Below, piece by piece: positions 23,302-31,625 of a stretch of 64,000 bases of DNA. The notes under the pieces were generated by a model that was not told the origin of the DNA, ran no database searches, and saw only the letters and a program-made list of their open reading frames with translations. The translations under genes were made by a program, and so were the position numbers. The stretch's first letter is position 1. Each line of letters starts with the position of its first letter. The DNA is from a virus. The stretch covers positions 62,001 to 126,000 of the IMG/VR virus record IMGVR_UViG_3300047409_000574. One strand, 5' to 3'.

Positions 23302-24304
23302 ACCTCGTGGGTTCGCACAATGGAACCCGAAGCCCGACACGCTGGCCGTCCTGGCGGATGTGGAGGGCGTGCTGGCGAGGTACTCCGAGTTCCTGCCGTT
23401 GACGGCCAGACAAATCTTCTACGCACTCGTTGGCACGACTGGCTACGACAAGACGGAGAAGGCGTATGCGCGGCTGTGCGAGTACCTGGTGCGCGCACGG
23501 CGGGCGCAGATGATTCCGTTCGAGTCTATCCGCGACGACGGCACGACCCACCACGACTTCGTGAAGTACCTGGGCGTTTCCAACTTCTGGGAGCAGATGG
23601 TCGATCATGCCGACCACTACGTGCGCGACAAGATGGCCGACCAGCCGGTCTACGTCGAACTGTGGTGTGAGGCGGCAGGCATGGTGCCCCAGTTGGAGCG
23701 GGTCGCGAACCGCTACTCGATCCCGGTCTACTCGACGGGTGGGTTCTCGTCGGTGACGGTGACCTACGAGATCGCGGAGCGCGCGCTGGCACGTGACCGG
23801 CCGACGGTGTTTCTGCACGCGGGGGACTACGACCCGTCGGGCGAGTCGATCTTCGATTCGATGACGCGGGACTCGGTGGCGTTCCTGCGCAACCGGATGG
23901 TCTGGGAGGGCAAGAAGAAGGGCTGGCCGTCCGGGGTGATGGACGAGATTCAGACCGGCAACGGCGGGCTGTTCGTCGGGGCGATCGGCGAGGCGATGCC
24001 GGAGGGCTACCCGGACTTGCGTCCGCGCCGGGTGGCGCTGACGGAGGAGCAGGTGGAGGAGCACGACCTGCCGACGGCTCCGGCGAAGCCGACCGATACG
24101 CGGTCGGCGAACTGGGTGGGCGAGACCTGTCAGTTGGAGGCGATGCCGCCGGATTTACTCGCGGAGGTGATCCAGGAGGCGATCCTCAGTGTGCTCGACC
24201 GCGACCGGCTGGAGGAGGTTTGGCTGGAGGAGAAGCGGGAGCGCCAGGTGGCGAAGGAGCAGATCGCTCGGCTGATCGAATCTGGCGACACTGAGGATGC
24301 GTAG
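23294..24304 (+). CDS. Spo11 / DNA topoisomerase VI subunit A-like protein
   Basis: 336 residues. The N-terminal winged helix holds 'LPLTARQIFYALVG', where Tyr is in the position of the DNA-cleaving tyrosine of Spo11/TopoVI-A relatives. The Toprim-like acidic motif is 'FLHAGDYDPSGESIFDSM' (about 23810-23860). Such proteins make or process double-strand breaks. No TopoVI-B ATPase partner is in the window, so the phage protein probably acts alone or with a host factor, perhaps in recombination-linked replication. GTG 23294 overlaps the previous stop region; a cassette promoter follows the gene. Confidence 0.8.
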   Translation: MSRPRGFAQWNPKPDTLAVLADVEGVLARYSEFLPLTARQIFYALVGTTGYDKTEKAYARLCEYLVRARRAQMIPFESIRDDGTTHHDFVKYLGVSNFWEQMVDHADHYVRDKMADQPVYVELWCEAAGMVPQLERVANRYSIPVYSTGGFSSVTVTYEIAERALARDRPTVFLHAGDYDPSGESIFDSMTRDSVAFLRNRMVWEGKKKGWPSGVMDEIQTGNGGLFVGAIGEAMPEGYPDLRPRRVALTEEQVEEHDLPTAPAKPTDTRSANWVGETCQLEAMPPDLLAEVIQEAILSVLDRDRLEEVWLEEKRERQVAKEQIARLIESGDTEDA

Positions 24305-24314
24305 GGCCATCAGA

Positions 24315-24384
24315 GTTTGCTAGGACGTGCTACACTGAGGCCAGCCCGCAGACCACGGGCGTGTGTAGTCAACTGAGAGAGGTA
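24315..24384 (+). promoter_or_regulatory. Promoter-hairpin-RBS cassette, copy B
   Basis: Long-spacing form: GTTTGC, TAGGACGTGC, TACACT (-10 at 24331-24336, TG at 24328-24329). Leader stem GCCCG (24344-24348) / CGGGC (24356-24360), loop CAGACCA; GTGTGTAGTC follows directly (24361-24370) and then AGAGAGGTAG (24376-24385). Drives the gene at 24389. Confidence 0.8.
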
Positions 24385-24388
24385 GAGC

Positions 24389-24601
24389 ATGACGAGCAAC
24401 AAGCGCATCACCCGCTCCGCGACCCCGGCTCCTGGCGTGACTGTCGAGGTCGAGCGCGAGAGCATGGGCCAGGTGACCGAGTACGAGGTCTACGTGACCA
24501 ACGCGAAGGGGCGTGTTCGCTGGGGCGGCGGCACCAAGCGCGAGGCCCAGCGCATCTTCGACCGGACGGTCAAGAGGTTTGCGAAGGGGGTGGCGAAGTG
24601 A
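24389..24601 (+). CDS. Small basic protein behind cassette B
   Basis: 70 residues, ATG with AGAGAGGTAG ribosome-binding site. A beta-rich middle ('VTVEVERESMGQVTEYEVYV') and a basic helical end ('KREAQRIFDRTVKRFAKG'), possibly a small nucleic-acid-binding protein. No family recognised. Confidence 0.8.
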   Translation: MTSNKRITRSATPAPGVTVEVERESMGQVTEYEVYVTNAKGRVRWGGGTKREAQRIFDRTVKRFAKGVAK

Positions 24602-24876
24602 GCGGCGAGTTCTGCACCTGTCAGCAGGTGAGTAGGAACGTGTTTGACTGCCCGCTGCACGGCGAGCGGTTGCGCGCCGACTCGGTGCGCTACCAGGCCG
24701 AGCAGGAGTCGAAGCGGCAGGCGCGCGTCGAGCGTCGGGCGGACGACGCGGAGTACGCGCGCGGTGTGGACGACACGCGCCGGGCGCAGGAGGCTGGCCC
24801 GGCGGGTAGCGCCGCACGCGAGCAGGCGTACCTGGAGATGGAGGCCCAGTGGGCGCGGGAGGGTCACGATGGCTGA
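24598..24876 (+). CDS. Small Cys/His protein with charged helical tail
   Basis: 92 residues from GTG 24598 (GTGA overlap). 'EFCTCQQVSRNVFDCPLHGE' gives CxC...CxxH, a short treble-clef-like metal site, followed by a long Arg/Glu helix. Function unknown. Confidence 0.75.
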   Translation: MSGEFCTCQQVSRNVFDCPLHGERLRADSVRYQAEQESKRQARVERRADDAEYARGVDDTRRAQEAGPAGSAAREQAYLEMEAQWAREGHDG

Positions 24877-25087
24877 TCTGGAGATCACACGTGACCGCAC
24901 CGGCGAGTTCATGGTCGTCCAGGTCGAGGGCGTCACTGACGCCGGTGTCGAGTTCGTGGACGGCTACTGCCCCGTAGGGGTGGAGTTCCAGGTGATCGAC
25001 AGCGGCCGGATCATCGTCCCGGAGCAGACGGCCGAGGCGATCCAGATTCTTGCGCGCGAGCGCGGTCTCACAACGGAGGTGGTCTAG
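24869..25087 (+). CDS. Small protein, unknown function
   Basis: 72 residues from ATG 24869, overlapping the previous gene by eight bases. Beta-rich ('GEFMVVQVEGVTDAGVEFV') with a C-terminal helix. The stop is directly followed by the homing-endonuclease gene. Confidence 0.72.
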   Translation: MADLEITRDRTGEFMVVQVEGVTDAGVEFVDGYCPVGVEFQVIDSGRIIVPEQTAEAIQILARERGLTTEVV

Positions 25088-26053
25088 GTGGCGATCGAGC
25101 AGCGCAAACGCACGAAGTGCGGGGGGTGTGGTCGGCGTAGGTTCGTGACACGAATGGACACTGGCGTGCTGTGCGATGGGTGTCGGCCGGATCAACTCTG
25201 GCGGGGCGTTACACCCGAGCAGCGATTCTGGGCAAACGTAAAGAAGCTCGAAGGTGTTGACGCGTGCTGGCTTTGGACACGAGGTAGTGACGCGCACGGC
25301 TTCGGCGTTCTGACGTTTGAGGGCAGACAAGAGGCTGTTCACCGCGTGTCGTGGCGACTTCACTTCGGCCCGATTCCCAAAGGAATGTGCGTGCTGCGTC
25401 GCTGCGAGCAGGCGCTCTGCGTCCGGCCGGATCATCTTTGGCTTGGTACGCGGCGCGACAAAGTGAACGACAAAACGAAGCGGGATCGCGTTAGGCGGAT
25501 CGCGGCTGCGCCTGTCGGCATGGTCATTACCAAGAAGCCCAAGATGACAGACCTGGAGATTGCGTGGACGGCTGGGCTGTTCGAGGGCGAAGGATCGCTA
25601 ATCGTTGTAGCGAAGCTCGATCCCTCCAGGCCATCGACCCAACTCTCATTGACGAGTACGGATCGCGATGTGATTGTGCGCTTCGCCGAGACCGTCGGAG
25701 CGGGCCGCGTGTATGGGCCGTATCAACCAGGTGCGGGCAAGTACGATCACTGGAAGCAGCAATATCTCTGGCGCGGTCATGGCTGGGCGCTGCTTCGCCG
25801 CCTGCGCGCTGAGTGGGGGCCGTATCTTGGTCGGAGACGACTCGCGCGATTCGACGAGATCGCAGCGATGGAGCCGCCGCCCTACGTTCGGATCAATCGC
25901 CATCAGCGCAGGTTCACTGAGGACGATGTGCGCGACATGCGTTCGTCCTACGCGCGGGGCGAGACGCAGGTGGCAATCGGGAAGCGTTACGGGATCGCCC
26001 AGCCGCATGTCGGAGAGATTGTTCGTCTTGAAACCTACAAGGAGATCGCATGA
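25088..26053 (+). CDS. Composite homing endonuclease: HNH_3-like + LAGLIDADG + HTH
   Basis: 321 residues. Order: a zinc ribbon 'KCGGCGRRRF...LCDGC'; an HNH_3/NUMOD-like block ('CWLWTRGSDAHGFGVLTFEG', 'HRVSWRLHFGPIPKGMCVL', 'CVRPDHLWLGTRRDKVND'); a LAGLIDADG motif 'AWTAGLFEGEGSLIVV' near residue 160; and a C-terminal helix-turn-helix ('QVAIGKRYGIAQPHVGEIV'). In the HNH block the first catalytic His-type position reads 'VLRRCEQALC' instead of the usual LHxCDNPxC, so that nuclease may be inactive. Two endonuclease types plus a DNA-reading HTH suggest a selfish gene assembled from parts. It is inserted between small genes without its own promoter. Confidence 0.87.
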   Translation: MAIEQRKRTKCGGCGRRRFVTRMDTGVLCDGCRPDQLWRGVTPEQRFWANVKKLEGVDACWLWTRGSDAHGFGVLTFEGRQEAVHRVSWRLHFGPIPKGMCVLRRCEQALCVRPDHLWLGTRRDKVNDKTKRDRVRRIAAAPVGMVITKKPKMTDLEIAWTAGLFEGEGSLIVVAKLDPSRPSTQLSLTSTDRDVIVRFAETVGAGRVYGPYQPGAGKYDHWKQQYLWRGHGWALLRRLRAEWGPYLGRRRLARFDEIAAMEPPPYVRINRHQRRFTEDDVRDMRSSYARGETQVAIGKRYGIAQPHVGEIVRLETYKEIA

Positions 26054-26826
26054 GCGTTCAGACCAGAACGGACGCGAAGCGCGGATGTGGATTTCGCGTC
26101 AAAGGCGGCCTCTACATGGTCTCGGGGCAACTCTCGGAGCCGTGCCCGCTGCTCCCGGTCGAGACGAAGGTGTGTCCGACCTGCGGCGAGGGGATTCGTC
26201 CCGCGCGCGGGTTCACCTGGGTGGACGCGGCGAGCTTCATCCCGCCGGTCACGCACGGCACGGCGGAGCACGACGCGGTCTGTCCGCTCTCGCCTGATCC
26301 GACACCGCGCGCGATCGTGAAGCTCGACCATGTCGAGCCGATCCGTTTCCAGGTGGTCGGGGTGCCGGGAACCTTCGCGACTGCGGACGAGGCGGCCCAT
26401 GCGGCGGTCACCACTCCGCGTTCGCGGATGGGTGACCGGGTCGGCCTGATCTGGATTGGGGCGGTGCACTATCCGACCCCGCAGTCGTTCATGCGGGAGG
26501 CGGCGGAGATGGGTGTGTCGCGTCGGATCACGGCGGTGCCCCGCGACTTCGTGATCGGCGAGACCTGGATTCTGCTCGGGCATCGCCGGGCCGCGGAGCA
26601 CGCATGCTCGGACTGCGGCGATCTGCCGAAGGGCGACCCGGAGTGTCCGGTCTGCGACGGCTCCGGCTACGAGAGTGTGCCGGGGATCATCACGGCGTTC
26701 CGGCCGACGGCCGTGGAATATGTAACGACCGGCCTTGAATCAGAGGAGGAGATTGAAGCCCTCGAAAAGCGCGGCATTACTCCGGTCGAAGTGATCCTCG
26801 ACGAGACGCAGACCAGGCTTGTCTGA
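26050..26826 (+). CDS. Actinophage-type zinc-ribbon protein (RGCGFRxxGGLY family)
   Basis: 258 residues, ATG in an ATGA overlap. 'RGCGFRVKGGLYMVSG', 'KVCPTCGEGIRPARGFTW', 'GLIWIGAVHYPTPQSFMREA' and 'MGVSRRITAVPRDFVIGETW' follow a family I know from many phages, always annotated as hypothetical. A second zinc ribbon 'ACSDCGDLPKGDPECPVCDG' lies near residue 195. Probably a nucleic-acid- or protein-binding adaptor. Sits between two endonuclease genes. Confidence 0.83.
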   Translation: MSVQTRTDAKRGCGFRVKGGLYMVSGQLSEPCPLLPVETKVCPTCGEGIRPARGFTWVDAASFIPPVTHGTAEHDAVCPLSPDPTPRAIVKLDHVEPIRFQVVGVPGTFATADEAAHAAVTTPRSRMGDRVGLIWIGAVHYPTPQSFMREAAEMGVSRRITAVPRDFVIGETWILLGHRRAAEHACSDCGDLPKGDPECPVCDGSGYESVPGIITAFRPTAVEYVTTGLESEEEIEALEKRGITPVEVILDETQTRLV

Positions 26827-27566
26827 TGTTCGACAAGAAGGCGTACATGCGTGATTGGCGGGAGAAGAACAAGGAGCGCATCCGCGCCACACAGACGGCC
26901 TGGCGCAAGAATAACCCCGAGCGCGTGGCCGAGTATAGGCGTCGCGATCTGGAGCGAAACGCGGAGACCTATCGCCGCTATCGCGAGGAGCACGCGGAAG
27001 AACTGCGCGTACGTGCGCAGGCGAGATATGCGGCGAACGCCGATCGTCTACGCGCCGAGCGTCGCGCGTACTATCGTGAGCACAAGGACGCGAACCGGAT
27101 TGCGCACGCGCTGTACGTCGCGGAGAATCGCGAGTGCGTGCAGGCGTACATGCGGGCTTGGCGTGTGACCGAGATCGGCCTCTTGTCGATCAGGAAGTCG
27201 CACTCTCGTCGCTCCGCGCGTGTCAACGGAGCCGCTGGTAGCTGGACTGTGGAGCAGTTCTACGCGCGCTGTGAGTTCTACGGTTGGCGCTGCTATCTCT
27301 GCGGCGATCCGCTTACTCTTAGCTCGTTGGTTGTTGAGCATCGGATTCCGCTCTCACGCGGCGGAAGCAACTGGCCCGCGAATCTCGCACCATCGTGTCG
27401 GTCGTGCAACTCGCGCAAAGGGACGCTGACTGAGTTTGAATATCGCCTGCGACTGGTTGGCGTGGAGGTGACGCCGGGCGGTGGAACTGTTGAAGCGATC
27501 GACGTTCAGATCGCTCGGCTATGCAAGTTGCAAGACACGGCGATTCTTCTCGAAAGTCTGCGGTGA
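26826..27566 (+). CDS. HNH endonuclease with long basic coiled N-terminus
   Basis: 246 residues, ATG overlapping the upstream stop by one base. Residues about 1-110 are an Arg/Glu/Tyr repeat-like helix ('RATQTAWRKNNPERVAEYRR'). The nuclease follows with 'CYLCGDPLT', 'VVEHRIPLSRGGSNWPANL' and 'PSCRSCNSRKG', i.e. CxxC, EH, N and CxxC of a complete HNH_5-type site. Likely a free-standing homing endonuclease. Base composition is lower in GC than neighbours, consistent with separate arrival. Confidence 0.9.
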   Translation: MFDKKAYMRDWREKNKERIRATQTAWRKNNPERVAEYRRRDLERNAETYRRYREEHAEELRVRAQARYAANADRLRAERRAYYREHKDANRIAHALYVAENRECVQAYMRAWRVTEIGLLSIRKSHSRRSARVNGAAGSWTVEQFYARCEFYGWRCYLCGDPLTLSSLVVEHRIPLSRGGSNWPANLAPSCRSCNSRKGTLTEFEYRLRLVGVEVTPGGGTVEAIDVQIARLCKLQDTAILLESLR

Positions 27567-27841
27567 GGAATGGTCACTTGACGATCGGAGAGCAGGATTG
27601 GGAGCCGACGGAGGAGCGGCCGACCCGGCTGGTCGAGGTTGGCGATGGAGCGGCCCGGCGTTTCTACGTGGTGAGCGAGATCAGCGGGGAGGTTGCCAAC
27701 GGGGCCGCCCAGATGATTGCCTTTCAGGCGGATGAGGAGTTGTGCCGGTTGAAGTGCAGGGAGGCCCGCCGGTCGATCGAGGAGGCGCTGTATGCGCGGG
27801 TGGTCGAGTGGAGAACCGAGACCGGGAGGGCCAAGGAGTGA
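27563..27841 (+). CDS. Small protein, unknown function
   Basis: 92 residues from GTG 27563 (GTGA overlap with the endonuclease gene). 'RRFYVVSEISGEVANGAAQM' then a helical end with 'CRLKCREARRSIEEALYARV'. The CxxxC pair may not bind metal. Not recognised. Confidence 0.7.
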   Translation: MRNGHLTIGEQDWEPTEERPTRLVEVGDGAARRFYVVSEISGEVANGAAQMIAFQADEELCRLKCREARRSIEEALYARVVEWRTETGRAKE

Positions 27842-28086
27842 GCTACTTGACGGCGCATAGGTACGGACTGACGCACGTGGAGCCGACCGACGAGGAACGG
27901 CAGAGCGGGTGGCGACAGGTCTGGGAGCATCCGTCAGGACTGAGAGCGATGCGGCATCCGTCCACGGGTCGCTGGCATGTCTCGGACGGCTGGGCAATCG
28001 AGGACGGCTTCTGTAGCAGCCTGCGCGCGGCTGCGGCGAAGATCGAGCGCATGGTGGCGGCGCGGGACGCGGACGTTCATGCCTGA
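27838..28086 (+). CDS. Small protein, unknown function
   Basis: 82 residues, GTG in GTGA overlap. Contains 'SGWRQVWEHPSGLRAMRHPS' and 'GRWHVSDGWAIEDGFCSSLR', a compact Trp/His-rich beta pattern, and a final helix. Function unknown. Confidence 0.75.
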   Translation: MSYLTAHRYGLTHVEPTDEERQSGWRQVWEHPSGLRAMRHPSTGRWHVSDGWAIEDGFCSSLRAAAAKIERMVAARDADVHA

Positions 28087-28258
28087 CTACGCGCTGGTGG
28101 GTGATGAGTCCACGGGGAAGTGGACGGCGCATACGGCGACGTGTGAGGTTGCCCGGCAGGCAGCCGACGACGGGGTGCCGGTGATGACGCTGCTTGGTGC
28201 GAAGCCGTTGCCGCCCTACTTTCGGCTTGAGCGACACGAGTGCCTCAATGGCCGCTGA
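28079..28258 (+). CDS. Small protein, 59 residues
   Basis: ATG 28079 overlaps the upstream gene by eight bases. Sequence 'GKWTAHTATCEVARQAADDG' with a later 'LERHECLNGR' offers two Cys and His residues. Overlaps the next start by 11 bases. No domain recognised. Confidence 0.65.
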   Translation: MPDYALVGDESTGKWTAHTATCEVARQAADDGVPVMTLLGAKPLPPYFRLERHECLNGR

Positions 28259-28847
28259 ATACACGGTGGAGGAGGCGAACGTGCAGGCGGTCAAGGCCGC
28301 CCGCTACTTCGGGACGGTGCTGGCGCGCCACTCGCGGACGGTGATCGCGGTCGAGATCGACGGGGTGACGATCGTGGTTGCGCGTGAGCCGGATGGTGGG
28401 AAGCTCGCGGCGGCGGTCGAGGGCGCGGCGGGGATTTTCGGGCCGGACTACAAGGTCAACCGGCTGACGCGCACGCAGGCGGAGACTGTGGTGCCGCCGG
28501 AGCCGAATCGCGGCGTCACAATGTCGGCTGCGCCGGACGAGCCTGTCGATGCAGGAGCCGGACGCGACGAGAACCTTGTTGCGCCTGCTGCGCCGGGCGA
28601 GCCTGTGCAGGTGGTGGTGTTGGTGCCGATGTATCACGTGCCGCCGCCGGAGCACAATCAGAAGCCGGGGCATGTGCACCTGCACGTGCTCAACGATGCG
28701 AAGCTGGGCAGACGGTTCCGCAAGTCCGGTGAGTCCATCTGCTGGAAGAAGAAGGGCAGCAACCAGCGGTTGCCGGACGGCGAGACGACGATGTGCAAGG
28801 AGTGCGTGCGCGTCGCGGCCCAGAACAACCTGGAGTGGAAACTATGA
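28248..28847 (+). CDS. Protein of unknown function with C-terminal Cys pair
   Basis: 199 residues from ATG 28248. A compact N-terminal part ('RTVIAVEIDGVTIVVAREPD'), a Pro/Ala-rich middle, and a C-terminal module 'ESICWKKKGSNQRLPDGETT' plus 'MCKECVRVAAQNNLEWKL', giving C ... CxxC. The C-terminal module could be a zinc-binding unit. No known family. Confidence 0.75.
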   Translation: MAAEYTVEEANVQAVKAARYFGTVLARHSRTVIAVEIDGVTIVVAREPDGGKLAAAVEGAAGIFGPDYKVNRLTRTQAETVVPPEPNRGVTMSAAPDEPVDAGAGRDENLVAPAAPGEPVQVVVLVPMYHVPPPEHNQKPGHVHLHVLNDAKLGRRFRKSGESICWKKKGSNQRLPDGETTMCKECVRVAAQNNLEWKL

Positions 28848-29146
28848 GCGGGGAGGAACGCGTGGACAACGAGACGAAGCTGAACCTGCTGGCGAAGGAG
28901 ATGGGCGACCGGTTCAACGAGGTGCTCCGTGAGCACGACGAGGAGGTGCACGAGGGGGAGCGCTGCGAGGACGAGCGGCTGAACATCCTCGCCTATCTGA
29001 TCCACCGGATGGGCGCGCCGGGCGACGACCACTCGTGGATTCGCTTCTTCGGGCTGCTCAAGCTGCGGGTGGAGGACTACTCGGTGATGCACGTCGAGAA
29101 CCACCGGCATGAGCACGACCACAACGGGGACGGGCCGCATGGCTAA
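28844..29146 (+). CDS. Small acidic, His-rich protein
   Basis: 100 residues, ATG in ATGA overlap. Strongly acidic helices ('NEVLREHDEEVHEGERCEDE') and a His/Asp tail ('NHRHEHDHNGDGPHG') that could chelate metal ions. Function unknown. Confidence 0.75.
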   Translation: MSGEERVDNETKLNLLAKEMGDRFNEVLREHDEEVHEGERCEDERLNILAYLIHRMGAPGDDHSWIRFFGLLKLRVEDYSVMHVENHRHEHDHNGDGPHG

Positions 29147-30548
29147 CGACGACGCGAAGGACAACTACGACCGGGAGATGCAGCAGGTCGAGCATCTGCT
29201 GTCGAGCGCGATGACGTGGCTGGCGATCTGGTGTCCGCACGGGATGGACTCGGCAAGGGTCAGCGACTACTACGAGGCGGCGGCGTTGCGCGCACGGATC
29301 GAGCGGGCACGGGAGGCGCTGGCAGGCAAGGCGGGCGACGCGACCGAGGTGGCGCTCGGGAAGCTCCAGACGATGTTGCAGGAGGTGCCGAGAATTGACG
29401 CGGCGACGATCGCTGAGAACGCCATCGGCCTGTTCCTGGAGGATATGGAGCGAGGCCACTGGGTGGTGAGGGAGCCGCCGTACGACATTCTTCGCCTGGG
29501 GCAGCTACCGGGTGCGCTTGTGCGGGCGGCGCGCGCGTCGGCGGTCGCGGAGATCGTGCAGGGTGTCGAAGCCGATACGCCTGACGCACCGGGCCTGGTC
29601 GAGTTCGTGCGGTCGAACGCGGAGCAGGGCGGCTCGCTCACTCCCGAGGATGTTGAGGCGGCCACGTCGGGTGCTGAGTGTCGTCGGCTGCGCGGCCCGT
29701 TCCAAATCGGCCCGACGTGTACGTGTGCGCCGGAGACGTGCGCGCTCGATGTGCCGGAGCATCTGGAGCCGACACCGGAGAACACGGGGGTGCGGTCGCT
29801 GCGTGAGCAGGCCCATTCGATGGGCGAGGCGCTGGCGGCGCTCTGGCATGCGGGGGCGCGCACCGGGTCGCTCCCGAGCGCGAAGCTCCACGAATACATG
29901 GGGCTGACCTGGGAGGAGTATCAGGGATTCGTGCAACTCTCGGGGCCGTGGTCGGACAAGCCCGTGCCGGGCGGTGCGGGAAGCTGGCGGACTGGGCGTA
30001 AGGTCGGGAGGACTATTTACCGGCAGGTTGGCATGCAGCCGACCGACGACGATCCGCTGATCGGTGTGATGGACACCCGCGAGCTTGCCCAGCACGCGGT
30101 GGATAGTCGGAACGAGCATCAGCGTGACCTTGACTTCTTCGCTGACAACGCGGATGACTACTTCCGCATGTTGAACGAGTTGCGGGCGGCGGCGACCGAG
30201 TACCGGCGGATGGTCGAGTCGCGCCCGGCGGCGAACGAGGCCGAGCACGAGGAGCGGGAGGCGTCGATGGAGGAGGCGACCGCGGCGCTCGACAAGGCGC
30301 TGACGTGGAAGCCGACCGCCGACGACATGGGGCTGCTGGGGATCGCGCATGCGGGGCTGCTGCGCGCGCTCGACTTTCGGGCTGCGACGCCGGAGGCGCT
30401 GGCGATCAAGCTCGACGTGCGGGTGGCGCTGCGCCGGTCGGGGTTCACCGGGCCGATGGGCGAGCAGGGTGACGGGGCCGGTCGTTCGGGGATGGTCGAG
30501 GACAGCCACCGTCCGGCTGGGCCGATGATGTGGAGAGACGGAACGTGA
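29139..30548 (+). CDS. Large accessory protein of unknown function
   Basis: 469 residues from ATG 29139. Parts in order: helical N-terminus; a Cys cluster 'GPTCTCAPETC' near residue 205; 'EALAALWHAGARTGSLPSAK', 'LTWEEYQGFV'; then 'VGRTIYRQVG' and 'DDDPLIGVMDTRELAQHAVD', a motif I have seen at the end of many short actinophage proteins; a helical C-terminus. The 'GRTIYRQVG...DPLIGVMDT' element suggests fusion of several small phage modules. No activity assigned. Confidence 0.78.
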   Translation: MANDDAKDNYDREMQQVEHLLSSAMTWLAIWCPHGMDSARVSDYYEAAALRARIERAREALAGKAGDATEVALGKLQTMLQEVPRIDAATIAENAIGLFLEDMERGHWVVREPPYDILRLGQLPGALVRAARASAVAEIVQGVEADTPDAPGLVEFVRSNAEQGGSLTPEDVEAATSGAECRRLRGPFQIGPTCTCAPETCALDVPEHLEPTPENTGVRSLREQAHSMGEALAALWHAGARTGSLPSAKLHEYMGLTWEEYQGFVQLSGPWSDKPVPGGAGSWRTGRKVGRTIYRQVGMQPTDDDPLIGVMDTRELAQHAVDSRNEHQRDLDFFADNADDYFRMLNELRAAATEYRRMVESRPAANEAEHEEREASMEEATAALDKALTWKPTADDMGLLGIAHAGLLRALDFRAATPEALAIKLDVRVALRRSGFTGPMGEQGDGAGRSGMVEDSHRPAGPMMWRDGT

Positions 30549-31087
30549 CCGGTCGGGCGTGGACGATTCACGTTCACGAGGACGACCCGCAATACCTCTC
30601 GATCAACAACGGCGGCAACGACACGCTGCTCAGAACGAGCGGCGGCTCGGGAGACAACGAGCGGGCCGCTCAGTTCGCTGCGTGGGTTGCTGCGCTGGCC
30701 GGGGCGGGCGCACCCGGACGGCAGGACGACACTTGCGACGAGTGCGCGGCGGTAAACGTCGGGCCGTGCCCGCACGCGAAGAAGGCCGAGGCTGGGTGTG
30801 TGCGTCTGCGCGAGCGGCTCGGTGATCTGGAAGCAGCCGACGAAACGGCTGCGATGAACGCCGCCAATCTTGTGAAGGCCGATAGCGAACTTGCTCGTTT
30901 GCGCGAGCGGCTGGCGCTGGCGACGGAAGCGCTCGAACAGGCAGACAAGCAGACCTCCGCGCTCCACGACACGCTCTATGCGCAGGTGTCAGACCCGGCG
31001 GTACGCGACGCGCTCAACGGCGAAGTCTGGACACTCCACGGCATCGCCCGTGGCGCGCTGGCACGGCTGGGGCAGGAGACAACGTGA
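30545..31087 (+). CDS. Coiled-coil protein, paralogue of the product at 31622
   Basis: 180 residues from GTG 30545. Contains 'GAGAPGRQD', 'LRERLALATEALEQAD' and 'GIARGALARLGQ', all of which recur in the 386-residue protein at 31622. DNA of these parts is nearly identical over 20-26 bases (30701-30726, 30800-30819, 30918-30940), so the two genes share duplicated segments. A CxxC...C group ('TCDECAAVNVGPC') lies mid-protein. Function unknown. Confidence 0.78.
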   Translation: MTGRAWTIHVHEDDPQYLSINNGGNDTLLRTSGGSGDNERAAQFAAWVAALAGAGAPGRQDDTCDECAAVNVGPCPHAKKAEAGCVRLRERLGDLEAADETAAMNAANLVKADSELARLRERLALATEALEQADKQTSALHDTLYAQVSDPAVRDALNGEVWTLHGIARGALARLGQETT

Positions 31088-31284
31088 CCTGCGTCACCGT
31101 TCGCAAATCAACCCCGGCCTGCTGCCGCCGCTCGCTGTTCGATTTCGCGAAGCAGGATCGCTACGACGGCGGGGGCGAACCGGGCGACCGTATCCGCTGC
31201 TCCGAGTGCGGAAACTGGCTGGTCTACAAACCGCCCGGCTGGGAAGTGGACGAGGCCCTCCCGCATGTGGTGATCGCGTCGTGA
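31084..31284 (+). CDS. Small zinc-ribbon protein
   Basis: 66 residues, GTG in GTGA overlap. 'TPACCRRSLFDFAKQD' and 'IRCSECGNWLVY' give CC...CxxC, suitable for one zinc. Similar in plan to several other tiny Cys-rich products between 34 and 40 kb. Adaptor or RNA-binding role is unproved. Confidence 0.75.
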   Translation: MTCVTVRKSTPACCRRSLFDFAKQDRYDGGGEPGDRIRCSECGNWLVYKPPGWEVDEALPHVVIAS

Positions 31285-31625
31285 CCGCCCGGGACGCGGG
31301 AGCAGGCCGCACGGTGAAGGTTCTCGTGGCCGAGCGTGAAGTCCTTGACGCACTCGCGAGTGGGCCGAAGTCATCGCGCGAGATCAGTGAGATCACCGTC
31401 CACGCGGCCCGTAAAGCGTGGGCCGACGAGAACGGCGTCGACTACGACCCCAACAACCCGGCACCGTTCGTGAAGCTGCTCGGATGGCACACGGCGAGCG
31501 AGCGCGGACTCTCGCCGATGCACGCATGGGAGGTCTATGCGGTCGCTCGGCGGTTGGAGAAGCGCGGCGAGATTGTCCGTGTGCAGATCGACGGGCGTCG
31601 CCCGATGCTCTGGAGGCTGGCGTGA
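31281..31625 (+). CDS. Winged-helix-like protein
   Basis: 114 residues from GTG 31281. 'EVLDALASGPKSSREISEIT' followed by 'AVARRLEKRGEIVRVQIDGR' and 'MLWRLA' has the layout of a winged helix (helix, HTH, wing ending LWRL). The first 17 bases of the gene are identical to those of the gene at 31622, another sign of local duplication. Confidence 0.75.
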   Translation: MTARDAGAGRTVKVLVAEREVLDALASGPKSSREISEITVHAARKAWADENGVDYDPNNPAPFVKLLGWHTASERGLSPMHAWEVYAVARRLEKRGEIVRVQIDGRRPMLWRLA

